A stretch of DNA of 20,436 bases, from the NCBI GenBank assembly GCA_027023175.1, contig JALVWW010000014.1, positions 1-20,436 of the forward strand. The letters are read 5' to 3'. This document shows positions 1 to 7,531 of the stretch, piece after piece; position 1 is the stretch's first letter, and every line of letters begins with the position of its first letter. A model generated the notes under the pieces. It was not told where the DNA came from. It was given only the letters and a program-made list of their open reading frames with translations, and made no database searches. This DNA comes from Campylobacterales bacterium (GTDB lineage: Bacteria > Campylobacterota > Campylobacteria > Campylobacterales > JALSKU01). A program made the position numbers and the translations under genes.

Positions 1-92
1 CTTATCTTCCTACTTTTGATAAAGAGTTGGACAGCTTTGGAATTTTTAAAGAGGGGTACAGATATGCAAAAGTTAAAATTGAAAAGGTGTAA
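1..92 (+). CDS. nuoG: C-terminal end of NADH-quinone oxidoreductase subunit, probably NuoG (partial)
   Basis: An open frame enters from outside the window and ends with TAA at 90-92, three bases before the nuoH start. Only about 29 residues are visible, ending in YRYAKVKIEKV. They show no catalytic motif, so the name rests on position: in the nuo operon nuoG normally precedes nuoH, and the short spacing shows the two are co-transcribed. NuoG would be the iron-sulfur-rich peripheral-arm subunit. Identity is inferred from gene order, not from the residues themselves. Confidence 0.6.
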   Translation, partial: YLPTFDKELDSFGIFKEGYRYAKVKIEKV

Positions 93-95
93 AAA

Positions 96-1088
96 ATGAG
101 TGATACAGGATATATTATTGAAACACTTATCAAAATAATTGTAATACTTACAATTTTCTCGGCAGGTGCGGGATTTACCACCTACGTAGAGAGAAAAATC
201 CTTGCTTTTATGCAAAGAAGGCTCGGACCTACTCATGTTGGACCCTATGGAGTACTGCAAATCATAGCTGACGGTATAAAACTCTTTACAAAAGAGGATA
301 TAATACCTCAAAATGTTGTAAGACCTATATTTATCATCGCTCCTGTTATTTCTGCGACTGCCGCTTTTACAGCACTTTCGGCTCTTCCGATACTTCCTGA
401 GTTTACAATATTCGGCTATACGGTTCATCCTATAGTATCAGATATTGATGTGGGAATTTTATTTATCATAGGTGTAATGGGAGTGGGAATGTACGGACCA
501 CTACTTGCCGGTATGAGTTCATCAAACAAATGGGGGCTTTTAGGAGCTGCCAGAACTGTTATCCAACTCTTATCATTTGAAGTAGTTACCGGTCTTTCGG
601 CACTTGCACCTTTGATGCTTGTCGGTTCACTTTCGCTCATTGACATAAACAATTACCAAGCAGGTGGCTTTAGTGATTGGCTTATATGGAAACAGCCGGT
701 TGCATTTGTCCTCTTTTTGATAAGCGGATATGCTGAAACAAACAGAACTCCATTTGATCTTATGGAGCATGAAGCTGAGATAGTTTCAGGTTATGCCACA
801 GAGTACAGCGGTATGAGATGGGGTCTGTTTTTTATAGGTGAGTATGCAAATATGTTTACCATATCGTTTTTGGTTGCTATTTTATTTTTGGGTGGGTTTA
901 ATCCTTGGGGCTTTATTCCGGGAGCCATAGCGATACTTTTGAAAATTTCATTTTTTATATTTGCATTTTTGTGGGTAAGGGCTGCCTGGCCACATGTAAG
1001 GCCTGATCAGCTTATGTGGTTTTGCTGGAAAGTATTGATGCCGATAGCACTACTTAATATACTTATAACCGGTTTTATACTGGTATAG
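96..1088 (+). CDS. nuoH: NADH-quinone oxidoreductase subunit H
   Basis: NuoH is the membrane subunit that joins the peripheral arm of complex I to the proton-pumping arm and helps form the quinone entry channel. The 330-residue product is of normal family length with about eight membrane helices. Visible family motifs are TYVERKILAFMQRRLGP near residues 29-45, YAETNRTPFDL, and the acidic loop EHEAEIVSGYATEYSG. The loop carries the conserved carboxylates near the quinone site. It reads HEAE where many homologues have EGESE, which I take as lineage variation. The ATG lies 3 bp after the preceding stop, consistent with translation coupled to the upstream gene. Confidence 0.97.
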   Translation: MSDTGYIIETLIKIIVILTIFSAGAGFTTYVERKILAFMQRRLGPTHVGPYGVLQIIADGIKLFTKEDIIPQNVVRPIFIIAPVISATAAFTALSALPILPEFTIFGYTVHPIVSDIDVGILFIIGVMGVGMYGPLLAGMSSSNKWGLLGAARTVIQLLSFEVVTGLSALAPLMLVGSLSLIDINNYQAGGFSDWLIWKQPVAFVLFLISGYAETNRTPFDLMEHEAEIVSGYATEYSGMRWGLFFIGEYANMFTISFLVAILFLGGFNPWGFIPGAIAILLKISFFIFAFLWVRAAWPHVRPDQLMWFCWKVLMPIALLNILITGFILV

Positions 1089-1098
1089 AGGAGGATTT

Positions 1099-1710
1099 AT
1101 GCTAGAAGAGTTTAAAGATAGGAATGTAAAAGAGGGTTATAAGTACCTTGATATTGAAGTACCTGCCCATAAACCCTGGGATAAGTTCAAACAAGTAGCA
1201 AGAAGAACTTTCAAGGGTGAGCTTTTTGTGGGACTTTGGATAGTTTTAAGAGAGATGATAAAGTTCAATATCCATACAGTAAAGTATCCATTGGAAAAAC
1301 TTCCTATCTCTCCAAGATATAGAGCAGTTCATAGACTTCAAAGACTGCTTGAAAGTGGAGAAAACAGATGTATAGGGTGTGGACTTTGTGAAAAAATATG
1401 TATAGCAAACTGCATAAGAATAGATACTAAAATTGATAAAAACAGTAGAAAAGAGGTGCTTGACTATACTATAAATTTCGGCAGATGTATCTATTGCGGA
1501 TATTGTGCCGAAGTTTGCCCTGAACTTGCCATAGTCCATGGTCAAGATTATGAAATAGCAAGCGAACAAAGGGCAGAGTTTGCACAAAAGGAGGATCTAT
1601 TGACCCCGTTAGAGATATTTAAAGCTGGAAAACAAAGAGAGTTTCCGGGATTTGGTGCACCTAGTAAAGATGCTGATAAATTTATCAAAAAAACACCATT
1701 GGCTTATTAA
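1099..1710 (+). CDS. nuoI: NADH-quinone oxidoreductase subunit I (2x[4Fe-4S])
   Basis: NuoI carries the two iron-sulfur clusters (N6a and N6b) that relay electrons toward the terminal cluster next to quinone. The 203-residue protein shows two four-cysteine motifs: C91, C94, C97, C101 and C130, C133, C136, C140. The second is the canonical CxxCxxCxxxCP. The first lacks the usual proline after its last cysteine (CIGCGLCEKIC followed by IANC). An amphipathic N-terminal part with REMIKFNIHTVKYP would lie on the membrane. The ATG is preceded by a strong AGGAGG at 1089-1094, directly after the nuoH stop. The C-terminal tail after residue 150 has no recognised motif. Confidence 0.97.
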   Translation: MLEEFKDRNVKEGYKYLDIEVPAHKPWDKFKQVARRTFKGELFVGLWIVLREMIKFNIHTVKYPLEKLPISPRYRAVHRLQRLLESGENRCIGCGLCEKICIANCIRIDTKIDKNSRKEVLDYTINFGRCIYCGYCAEVCPELAIVHGQDYEIASEQRAEFAQKEDLLTPLEIFKAGKQREFPGFGAPSKDADKFIKKTPLAY

Positions 1711-1719
1711 GGATGCAAC

Positions 1720-2286
1720 ATGTATGAAATAATAGCATTTTATCTATTTTCGTTTTTAACAATAACACTGTTTTGCATAGTAGTATTTAGCAAAAATGCC
1801 CTATACTCTATGACGGCACTTGCCGGAGGAATGATATTTATATCTGGATTTTTCTTTTTATTGGATGCTGACTTTTTGGGGGTAGTACAGATCATAGTAT
1901 ATAGCGGTGCGGTAATGGCGGTATATGCATTTGGTATGATTTTTATAGATACAACCAAAGATGTAAAAGAGACAGTCAAGGCCAAAAGAATGATATACTC
2001 ATTTTCAGTTGCTATTGCCGTGCTTTTGGTAGTTATAGTCTCGTCTCCTATAATTTCTAAAAATATCATCGTATCAACACCTATGATAGAAGGAGTAGGC
2101 AATTCCAAAATGGTAGGATATGTACTCTTTACAAAATATCTAGTACCGTTTGAATTGACCGCTGTTATGCTTTTGGTTGCAATGGTAGCCGGCATTGTTT
2201 TGGTCAGTAAAAAAATGGATATAAGTTTAAGTATAAAAAGTGATTTTGAAGCTAAGGGCGAATTTGAAGAGGGGGTGGCAAAATGA
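1720..2286 (+). CDS. nuoJ: NADH-quinone oxidoreductase subunit J
   Basis: NuoJ is a small hydrophobic membrane-arm subunit; its third helix contains the pi-bulge that helps couple quinone reduction to proton pumping. The 188-residue product has about five hydrophobic segments and the conserved block FLGVVQIIVYSGAVMAVYAFG near residues 53-73, the hallmark TM3 region. The last 25 residues are charged and cytoplasmic-like. The start follows AAGGAT (1709-1714), 9 bp after nuoI. The stop overlaps the nuoK start by 4 bp (ATGA), so the two are translationally coupled. Confidence 0.96.
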   Translation: MYEIIAFYLFSFLTITLFCIVVFSKNALYSMTALAGGMIFISGFFFLLDADFLGVVQIIVYSGAVMAVYAFGMIFIDTTKDVKETVKAKRMIYSFSVAIAVLLVVIVSSPIISKNIIVSTPMIEGVGNSKMVGYVLFTKYLVPFELTAVMLLVAMVAGIVLVSKKMDISLSIKSDFEAKGEFEEGVAK

Positions 2287-2585
2287 TAACCTTAACACAC
2301 TATTTAGCAATCAGCTCTATTTTGTTTGCTATAGGATTGATAGGAATTGTAAGAAGAAAAAATTTACTGATGCTTTTTTTCTCTACAGAGATCCTCTTAA
2401 ATGCAGTCAACATAGGATTTGCCGCCATTTCAAGAGAATTTCATGATATGACCGGGCAAATGTTTGCCTTTTTTATCATTGCGGTTGCGGCTAGTGAAGT
2501 TGCCGTCGGACTTGGACTGTTGGTTCTTTGGTATAAAAGAAAATCAACCATTGACCTTGACAGTATGCAAAGCATGAGGGGTTAG
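2283..2585 (+). CDS. nuoK: NADH-quinone oxidoreductase subunit K
   Basis: NuoK is the MrpC-like three-helix subunit of the membrane arm. The length of 100 residues is exactly the family norm. The two membrane glutamates known to be needed for proton transfer are visible: the first in STEILLNAVN (E36), the second in ASEVAVGLGL (near residue 72). The ATG overlaps the nuoJ stop, and GGGGGTGG at 2271-2278 acts as the ribosome-binding region inside nuoJ. A competing +2-frame open stretch at 2240-2446 is a shadow without membrane helices. Confidence 0.97.
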   Translation: MITLTHYLAISSILFAIGLIGIVRRKNLLMLFFSTEILLNAVNIGFAAISREFHDMTGQMFAFFIIAVAASEVAVGLGLLVLWYKRKSTIDLDSMQSMRG

Positions 2586-2587
2586 AT

Positions 2588-4447
2588 ATGGAAAAATATA
2601 TTTACATTACGCTGTTTGCTCCTCTTGTAGGCTCACTTTTTGCAGCACTTTTTGGAGAAAAAGAGAAAAAACTAATAACTGGCATCTTTGCATCTTTTAT
2701 GCTTTTGGTATCAGCTTTCAGTGCTATTTATCTCTTGATGAATGTAGATGCAGAACATACTTATCATGTTAGGCTTATGGACTGGATAAGTGCCGGCGGA
2801 TTAAATGTACCTTTTGGCTTTGTAGTTGACCAGGTTTCAGTTATTATGATGGTAACTGTTACATTTGTTTCTGCTATGATTCATATCTACTCTATCGGTT
2901 ATATGGACCACGATAAGTCATTTAATAGATTTTTCGTATATCTTTCTCTATTTGTTTTTTCTATGCTTATACTTGTTATGAGTGATAACTTTTTGGGTCT
3001 ATTTATAGGATGGGAAGGTGTCGGACTTTGTTCATGGCTTCTTATAGGATTTTGGTATCACAAAGACAGTGCGTCATGGGCGGCCAATGAAGCTTTTATA
3101 ATGAACAGAGTAGCAGACCTTGGTATGCTTATCGGTATCTTTTTGATATACTGGAACACAGGAAGTTTGGAGTACAGTGTGGTTTTTGCAAAAGTTAGTT
3201 CACTAAGTCTGCCGACCGTTACACTTATCGGTATCTTTTTATTTATCGGTGCTATGGGCAAATCAGCACAGTTTCCTTTCCATACCTGGCTGGCTGATGC
3301 AATGGAGGGTCCTACTCCGGTTTCAGCTCTTATTCATGCTGCTACAATGGTAACAGCCGGTGTATTTTTAGTCATTAGAGCCAACCAAGTCTTTTCTATG
3401 ATCCCTGATGTAGGACTTTTTATAGCAAGTCTTGGAGCTTTTGTGGCAGTTTTTGCCGCTTCTATGGCACTAGTTCATAATGACTTAAAAAAGATCATTG
3501 CCTACTCTACTCTCTCGCAGTTAGGATATATGTTTGTTGCCGGGGGACTTGGGGCATACTGGATAGCACTTTTTCACTTAATGACACACGCATTTTTCAA
3601 ATCTGTTCTCTTTTTGGGAGCAGGAAATGTTATGCATGCCATGGATGATGAACTAAATATCAAAAAAATGGGAGGACTGGGTGATAAAATGAAGTGGACA
3701 ATGATCATTATGACTATAGCTTCACTGGCTCTTGCAGGTATTTATCCGTTTGCCGGATTTTTTAGTAAAGATAAAATCTTAGAAGCTGCTTTTAGCGAGC
3801 ATGCTTATATACTTTGGGCAATGCTTTGGATAGGTGCGGGTATGACTGCATTTTACAGCTTCAGACTTGTGATGCTTGTATTTTTCGGGGAAGAAAAATA
3901 CAAAAGATACGGTTTTCATCCTCATGAAGCAAGCGCATTGATGCTATGGGCAATGGCGCCCTTGGCACTATTTGCAACATTTGGAGGCTTTAGCGAACAT
4001 AAATTTTTTCACTTTGTCACAGAGTTTTTACCAAAGTTTGAGCCTGAAATAGAGCCACACTTTATGAGTTATGTGCTTATAGTGATAACTTTGGGTATCG
4101 CGATAAGTGGTATTTTATATGCTGTATATAAGTATAGCACAGGAGGCTTCAGCAAAGAGGTAGAAGAATACCCTGTGTACAAACTGCTTGCAAACCAGTA
4201 TTATATTCCTGATTTTTATGATAAATGCATAGTAAAACCATATATGGCAATTTCAGCATTTTTATGGCAAAAAATTGATGTTGCGATAGTAGATATGACA
4301 GTCGATGCTATCGCCAGAGTGCTTTATAAGAGTGGAGATAAAGCAAGAGCAATGCAAAGCGGCAACCTCTCGAATATGCTAAGACTTATGGTCTTTGGTT
4401 TATTGGTGTTGCTACTTTTGGCAGTTATATTTTATCCGGCTAAATAA
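2588..4447 (+). CDS. nuoL: NADH-quinone oxidoreductase subunit L (antiporter-like)
   Basis: NuoL is the distal antiporter-like proton-pumping subunit and supplies the long lateral helix that clamps the membrane arm. The product is 619 residues, normal for the family. Visible signatures are WEGVGLCSWLLIGFW near residue 140 (with the conserved pumping glutamate), KSAQFPFHTWLADAMEGPTP near 224-243, and HNDLKKIIAYSTLSQLGYMF near 296-315. The final 150 residues form a charged stretch followed by one last hydrophobic helix (MVFGLLVLLLLAVIFYP), matching the HL arm and terminal TM. AGGGG precedes the ATG, which sits 2 bp after nuoK. Confidence 0.97.
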   Translation: MEKYIYITLFAPLVGSLFAALFGEKEKKLITGIFASFMLLVSAFSAIYLLMNVDAEHTYHVRLMDWISAGGLNVPFGFVVDQVSVIMMVTVTFVSAMIHIYSIGYMDHDKSFNRFFVYLSLFVFSMLILVMSDNFLGLFIGWEGVGLCSWLLIGFWYHKDSASWAANEAFIMNRVADLGMLIGIFLIYWNTGSLEYSVVFAKVSSLSLPTVTLIGIFLFIGAMGKSAQFPFHTWLADAMEGPTPVSALIHAATMVTAGVFLVIRANQVFSMIPDVGLFIASLGAFVAVFAASMALVHNDLKKIIAYSTLSQLGYMFVAGGLGAYWIALFHLMTHAFFKSVLFLGAGNVMHAMDDELNIKKMGGLGDKMKWTMIIMTIASLALAGIYPFAGFFSKDKILEAAFSEHAYILWAMLWIGAGMTAFYSFRLVMLVFFGEEKYKRYGFHPHEASALMLWAMAPLALFATFGGFSEHKFFHFVTEFLPKFEPEIEPHFMSYVLIVITLGIAISGILYAVYKYSTGGFSKEVEEYPVYKLLANQYYIPDFYDKCIVKPYMAISAFLWQKIDVAIVDMTVDAIARVLYKSGDKARAMQSGNLSNMLRLMVFGLLVLLLLAVIFYPAK

Positions 4448-4458
4448 AGGAGCGGTTG

Positions 4459-5985
4459 ATGGATCATTTATTATCATTAATTATATTTTTTCCTCTATTT
4501 GCAGGGGTTTTGGGCTTTATCGTAAGTAAAGACAGTATCAAGGCTTACGGTATTTCCATAGCAACTGTCGAATTTTTACTCTCTCTTGCTTTATGGTTTA
4601 ACTATAATCCAAACGGAAATAATTTTCAGTTTGTAGAGTATTTTCCGTTAATTAGTACTTATGGTATAAATTATCATATAGGAATAGATGGCATATCACT
4701 CTTTTTAATCATCTTAAGTACTTTTATGACAATGATATCTTTGATAGCTCTAAACATTCAAAAAGATATAAAAAACCTTGTTGTAACCATACTTGTTTTA
4801 GAAATGACAATGGTTGGAGTATTTAGTGCGCTTGATGTGATAGTTTTCTATCTTTTTTGGGAATTATCTCTTGTTCCGATGCTTTACATCATTGGTGCAT
4901 GGGGAGGCAAGCTAAGAATTTATGCAGCAGTTAAATTTTTCTTATATACATTTGCAGGATCGCTTATCATGCTTATCGGCATATTGTACCTTGCAAACTA
5001 CTTCCACTCGGTTACCGGCATTTGGACATTCTCCATCACAGACTGGCAACTTTTGGTTATTCCGGTTCATTTGCAAATTTTACTTTTTATTGCATTTTTT
5101 ATAGGATTTGCCATAAAAGTTCCGATGTTTCCGTTTCACACATGGCTTCCTTATGCTCACGGCCAAGCACCGACAATCGGTTCGATTATACTGGCGGCAG
5201 TTTTACTAAAGATGGGGACTTACGGTTTTGTAAGATTTTCTTTGCCGCTCTTTCCTGATGCATCAGTCTATTTTACACCTTTTATAGCAACATTGGCTAT
5301 CATTATGATAATTTATACTGCAATGGTAGCTTTTGCACAAAAAGATATGAAACAAGTCATAGCATACAGTTCCATATCACATATGGGCGTCATAGTTTTA
5401 GGTACTTTTGCACTAAATGCCGAAGGTATTACTGGTTCGGTATTTTTTATGCTCAGCCATGGAGTGGTCAGTGGAGCTTTGTTTATGCTCGTTGGTGTCA
5501 TATATGATAGAAGACATACAAAACTTATGAGTGAATTTGGCGGACTTGCTTCAGTTATGCCAAAATATGCTACAATTTTTGGAATCATACTGATGTCTTC
5601 AGTCGGACTTCCTTTGACTATGGGATTTGTGGGAGAATTTCTATCTTTGGTAGGATTTTATAAAGTTTCTCCTGTTATGACAGCCCTTGGAGGTACGGGT
5701 ATCATACTTGGTGCAATTTATATGCTTAACCTTTTTAGAGAATCATTTTTCGGCAAATCAAAAAGTGAAGAAAACAGCAAACTAAAAGATTTAAACTCAA
5801 AAGAGCTTATGGCACTTGTACCTTTGGTACTTGTTGTTATCTGGCTTGGTGTTTATCCAAAGCCTATTTTAACGCCCATTGACACAAGTGTTAAAAAAAT
5901 GCTCCATCTAATGCAGCTTAAAGCTCAAACCACCGATGCCAAGGAAAGACTCCTTGTAGTCAAAAAAGATAAGGAGGCAAAATAA
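4459..5985 (+). CDS. nuoM: NADH-quinone oxidoreductase subunit M (antiporter-like)
   Basis: NuoM is the second antiporter-like proton-pumping subunit of complex I. The 508-residue product has about 14 hydrophobic segments and the family motifs WELSLVPMLYIIG near residue 135, KVPMFPFHTWLPYAHGQAP near 219-237 and FAQKDMKQVIAYSSISHMG near 292-310. An in-frame TTG at 4456 directly precedes the ATG at 4459. The AAGGAG at 4447-4452 sits 6 bases from the ATG but only 3 from the TTG, so ATG is the better start. The stop overlaps the nuoN start by one base (TAATG). Confidence 0.97.
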   Translation: MDHLLSLIIFFPLFAGVLGFIVSKDSIKAYGISIATVEFLLSLALWFNYNPNGNNFQFVEYFPLISTYGINYHIGIDGISLFLIILSTFMTMISLIALNIQKDIKNLVVTILVLEMTMVGVFSALDVIVFYLFWELSLVPMLYIIGAWGGKLRIYAAVKFFLYTFAGSLIMLIGILYLANYFHSVTGIWTFSITDWQLLVIPVHLQILLFIAFFIGFAIKVPMFPFHTWLPYAHGQAPTIGSIILAAVLLKMGTYGFVRFSLPLFPDASVYFTPFIATLAIIMIIYTAMVAFAQKDMKQVIAYSSISHMGVIVLGTFALNAEGITGSVFFMLSHGVVSGALFMLVGVIYDRRHTKLMSEFGGLASVMPKYATIFGIILMSSVGLPLTMGFVGEFLSLVGFYKVSPVMTALGGTGIILGAIYMLNLFRESFFGKSKSEENSKLKDLNSKELMALVPLVLVVIWLGVYPKPILTPIDTSVKKMLHLMQLKAQTTDAKERLLVVKKDKEAK

Positions 5986-7472
5986 TGTTACATACAATTT
6001 CTATAAGCCTGTCTTCGCTTCATCTTAGTACTCTTATGCCAATGATTATTGTTATATTGGGAGGTCTGGGAATACTTTGCATAGACCTCATCAATAAAAA
6101 CTTATCAAAAAGTCTTTATGTAATGCTTAGTATTTTGGTGCTTGTAATTGACCTTGGTGTGGTGCTAGGATACAGTGGTCCAAGTAGAGGAATGTTTGGA
6201 ATGATACTTTCAGACGGCATAGCAACCTTGGGTCAAATCATAATCCTTGTTGCTTCTATGCTTTTTATCCCTTTGGCACTTACATCAAAAAGATTTCATG
6301 AGTATTCACATCCAGAATTTTTTGCTCTCTTTTTATTTATGACTGCAGGATTTCAATTTATGGTTGCAACTGACAATCTTATGCTTATCTTTATAGGATT
6401 GGAGACTGCGAGTCTCTCGCTTTATACCATCATTGCTTTACATAATTTGGAAAAATCATTTGAAGCAGCCATCAAATACTTTACCATGGGAGCTTTGGCG
6501 GCAGGATTTTTTGTGTTTTCAGCTATGCTTTTATATGCCGTAACGGGTAGTGTAGAGTTGCATAATATCGCAAAAGTTGTTGCCACCGGTAGTTTTGCTA
6601 CACAATTGGGTCTTCTTGGAGCAGTTGCATTTATGTTTGCGGCTCTTGGTTTTAAACTCTCTTTTATCCCGTTTCATACATGGGTGCCTGATGTTTATGA
6701 GGGAGCTAGTGCGGCAACCGCCGGATATATATCTATAGTTCCAAAAATTGCCGGTCTTATAGTGGCTTTGAGATTTTTTGACATCTTTATAACAGTAGGA
6801 AATGAGTGGGTGTACAATGTACTTTATGTTATTATTATTGTAACTATGACTTTTGCCAATATCATGGCACTTGTTCAAGACAGTGTAAAAAGAATGTTGG
6901 CTTACAGCTCTATAAGTCATGCGGGCTTTGTTATGACTGCTGTTTTGGTGGACACAACAGCTGCTCACAATGCTCTATTTTTATATTGGATAATGTTCAC
7001 TTTTACCAACCTCGGAGCTTTTGCAATGCTTTGGATAAGCAGGTATAAAAGAAGTGAATTTAGTGCAAGATATGACCATCCGTATCAAAAATTTGCCGGA
7101 ATGGTCACTATAAAGCCGATAGCTGCAACCATAATGGCTATATTTATGCTTTCACTTGCAGGTGTTCCTCCATTTGCTCTGTTTTGGGGAAAACTATATC
7201 TTTTAGGTGCCATTATAAACAGTGGCAATACATTTCTTGCCGTATTGATGGTTTTAAATAGTGCGATAGCGGCATATTATTACTTGAAACTGGTTGTATT
7301 TATGTTCTTAAAAGAGCCCGACTCAAAAGCAAATGTAGCCTATATGAAAAATGCTTCAACAGCTTTGAAAACCATAGTGGGATTTTCCGCTGCAGTTACG
7401 ATACTGGCCATATTTACCATTGAGCCGTTTTTGGAGATGATTAGCTCATATGTGGTAGCCAGCGGATTTTGA
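5985..7472 (+). CDS. nuoN: NADH-quinone oxidoreductase subunit N (antiporter-like)
   Basis: NuoN is the third antiporter-like subunit, nearest the quinone site. The 495-residue product shows IPFHTWVPDVYEGASA near residues 227-242 and ALVQDSVKRMLAYSSISHAG near 294-313, the paired signatures that separate NuoN from NuoL and NuoM. GLETASLSLYTIIAL near 137-151 carries the conserved membrane glutamate. AAGGAGG at 5971-5977 serves as the binding site inside the nuoM 3' end. It is the last nuo gene, and the hairpin 8 bp downstream probably marks the operon's 3' boundary. Confidence 0.97.
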   Translation: MLHTISISLSSLHLSTLMPMIIVILGGLGILCIDLINKNLSKSLYVMLSILVLVIDLGVVLGYSGPSRGMFGMILSDGIATLGQIIILVASMLFIPLALTSKRFHEYSHPEFFALFLFMTAGFQFMVATDNLMLIFIGLETASLSLYTIIALHNLEKSFEAAIKYFTMGALAAGFFVFSAMLLYAVTGSVELHNIAKVVATGSFATQLGLLGAVAFMFAALGFKLSFIPFHTWVPDVYEGASAATAGYISIVPKIAGLIVALRFFDIFITVGNEWVYNVLYVIIIVTMTFANIMALVQDSVKRMLAYSSISHAGFVMTAVLVDTTAAHNALFLYWIMFTFTNLGAFAMLWISRYKRSEFSARYDHPYQKFAGMVTIKPIAATIMAIFMLSLAGVPPFALFWGKLYLLGAIINSGNTFLAVLMVLNSAIAAYYYLKLVVFMFLKEPDSKANVAYMKNASTALKTIVGFSAAVTILAIFTIEPFLEMISSYVVASGF

Positions 7473-7480
7473 TATAAATC

Positions 7481-7513
7481 ACTTTGTCTGTGGATTTTTA
7501 CCACAGACAAAGT
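7481..7513. terminator. Perfect 13-bp hairpin after nuoN (terminator, 3'-end stabiliser or operator)
   Basis: The arms ACTTTGTCTGTGG (7481-7493) and CCACAGACAAAGT (7501-7513) are perfect complements around a 7-base AT loop. The hairpin starts 8 bp after the nuoN stop. No T-run follows on the + strand, so it is not a textbook intrinsic terminator. It may terminate weakly, protect the nuo mRNA 3' end, or act as a DNA operator for the pflA promoter that lies immediately downstream. The structure is seen directly; its role is inferred. Confidence 0.7.
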
Positions 7514-7515
7514 TA

Positions 7516-7524
7516 TGATATAAT
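7516..7524 (+). promoter_or_regulatory. Extended -10 promoter element for pflA
   Basis: The bases TGATATAAT match the extended -10 consensus TGnTATAAT exactly, with TATAAT at 7519-7524. A start point 7 bases downstream would fall at 7531-7532, at the A of the pflA ATG. No convincing -35 is visible, which is usual for epsilon-type sigma-70 promoters. The match could be chance in such AT-rich DNA. Confidence 0.45.
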
Positions 7525-7531
7525 AATCTTT

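Noticed and set aside
2240..2446. 68-residue + strand open frame across nuoJ/nuoK
   Set aside because: It overlaps two clearly real genes in another frame and lacks membrane helices or motifs.
4456..4458. TTG start for nuoM
   Set aside because: Spacing of 3 bases from AAGGAG is too short; the adjacent ATG at 4459 has a spacing of 6.
6531..6968. 145-residue minus-strand open frame inside nuoN
   Set aside because: Antisense shadow with improbable Cys/His/Ser-rich composition and no start signal.
7484..7531. Extra 16 codons at the pflA N-terminus starting from a TTG
   Set aside because: The TTG lies in the hairpin arm and the extension would bury the signal peptide; the ATG at 7532 begins a standard signal sequence.
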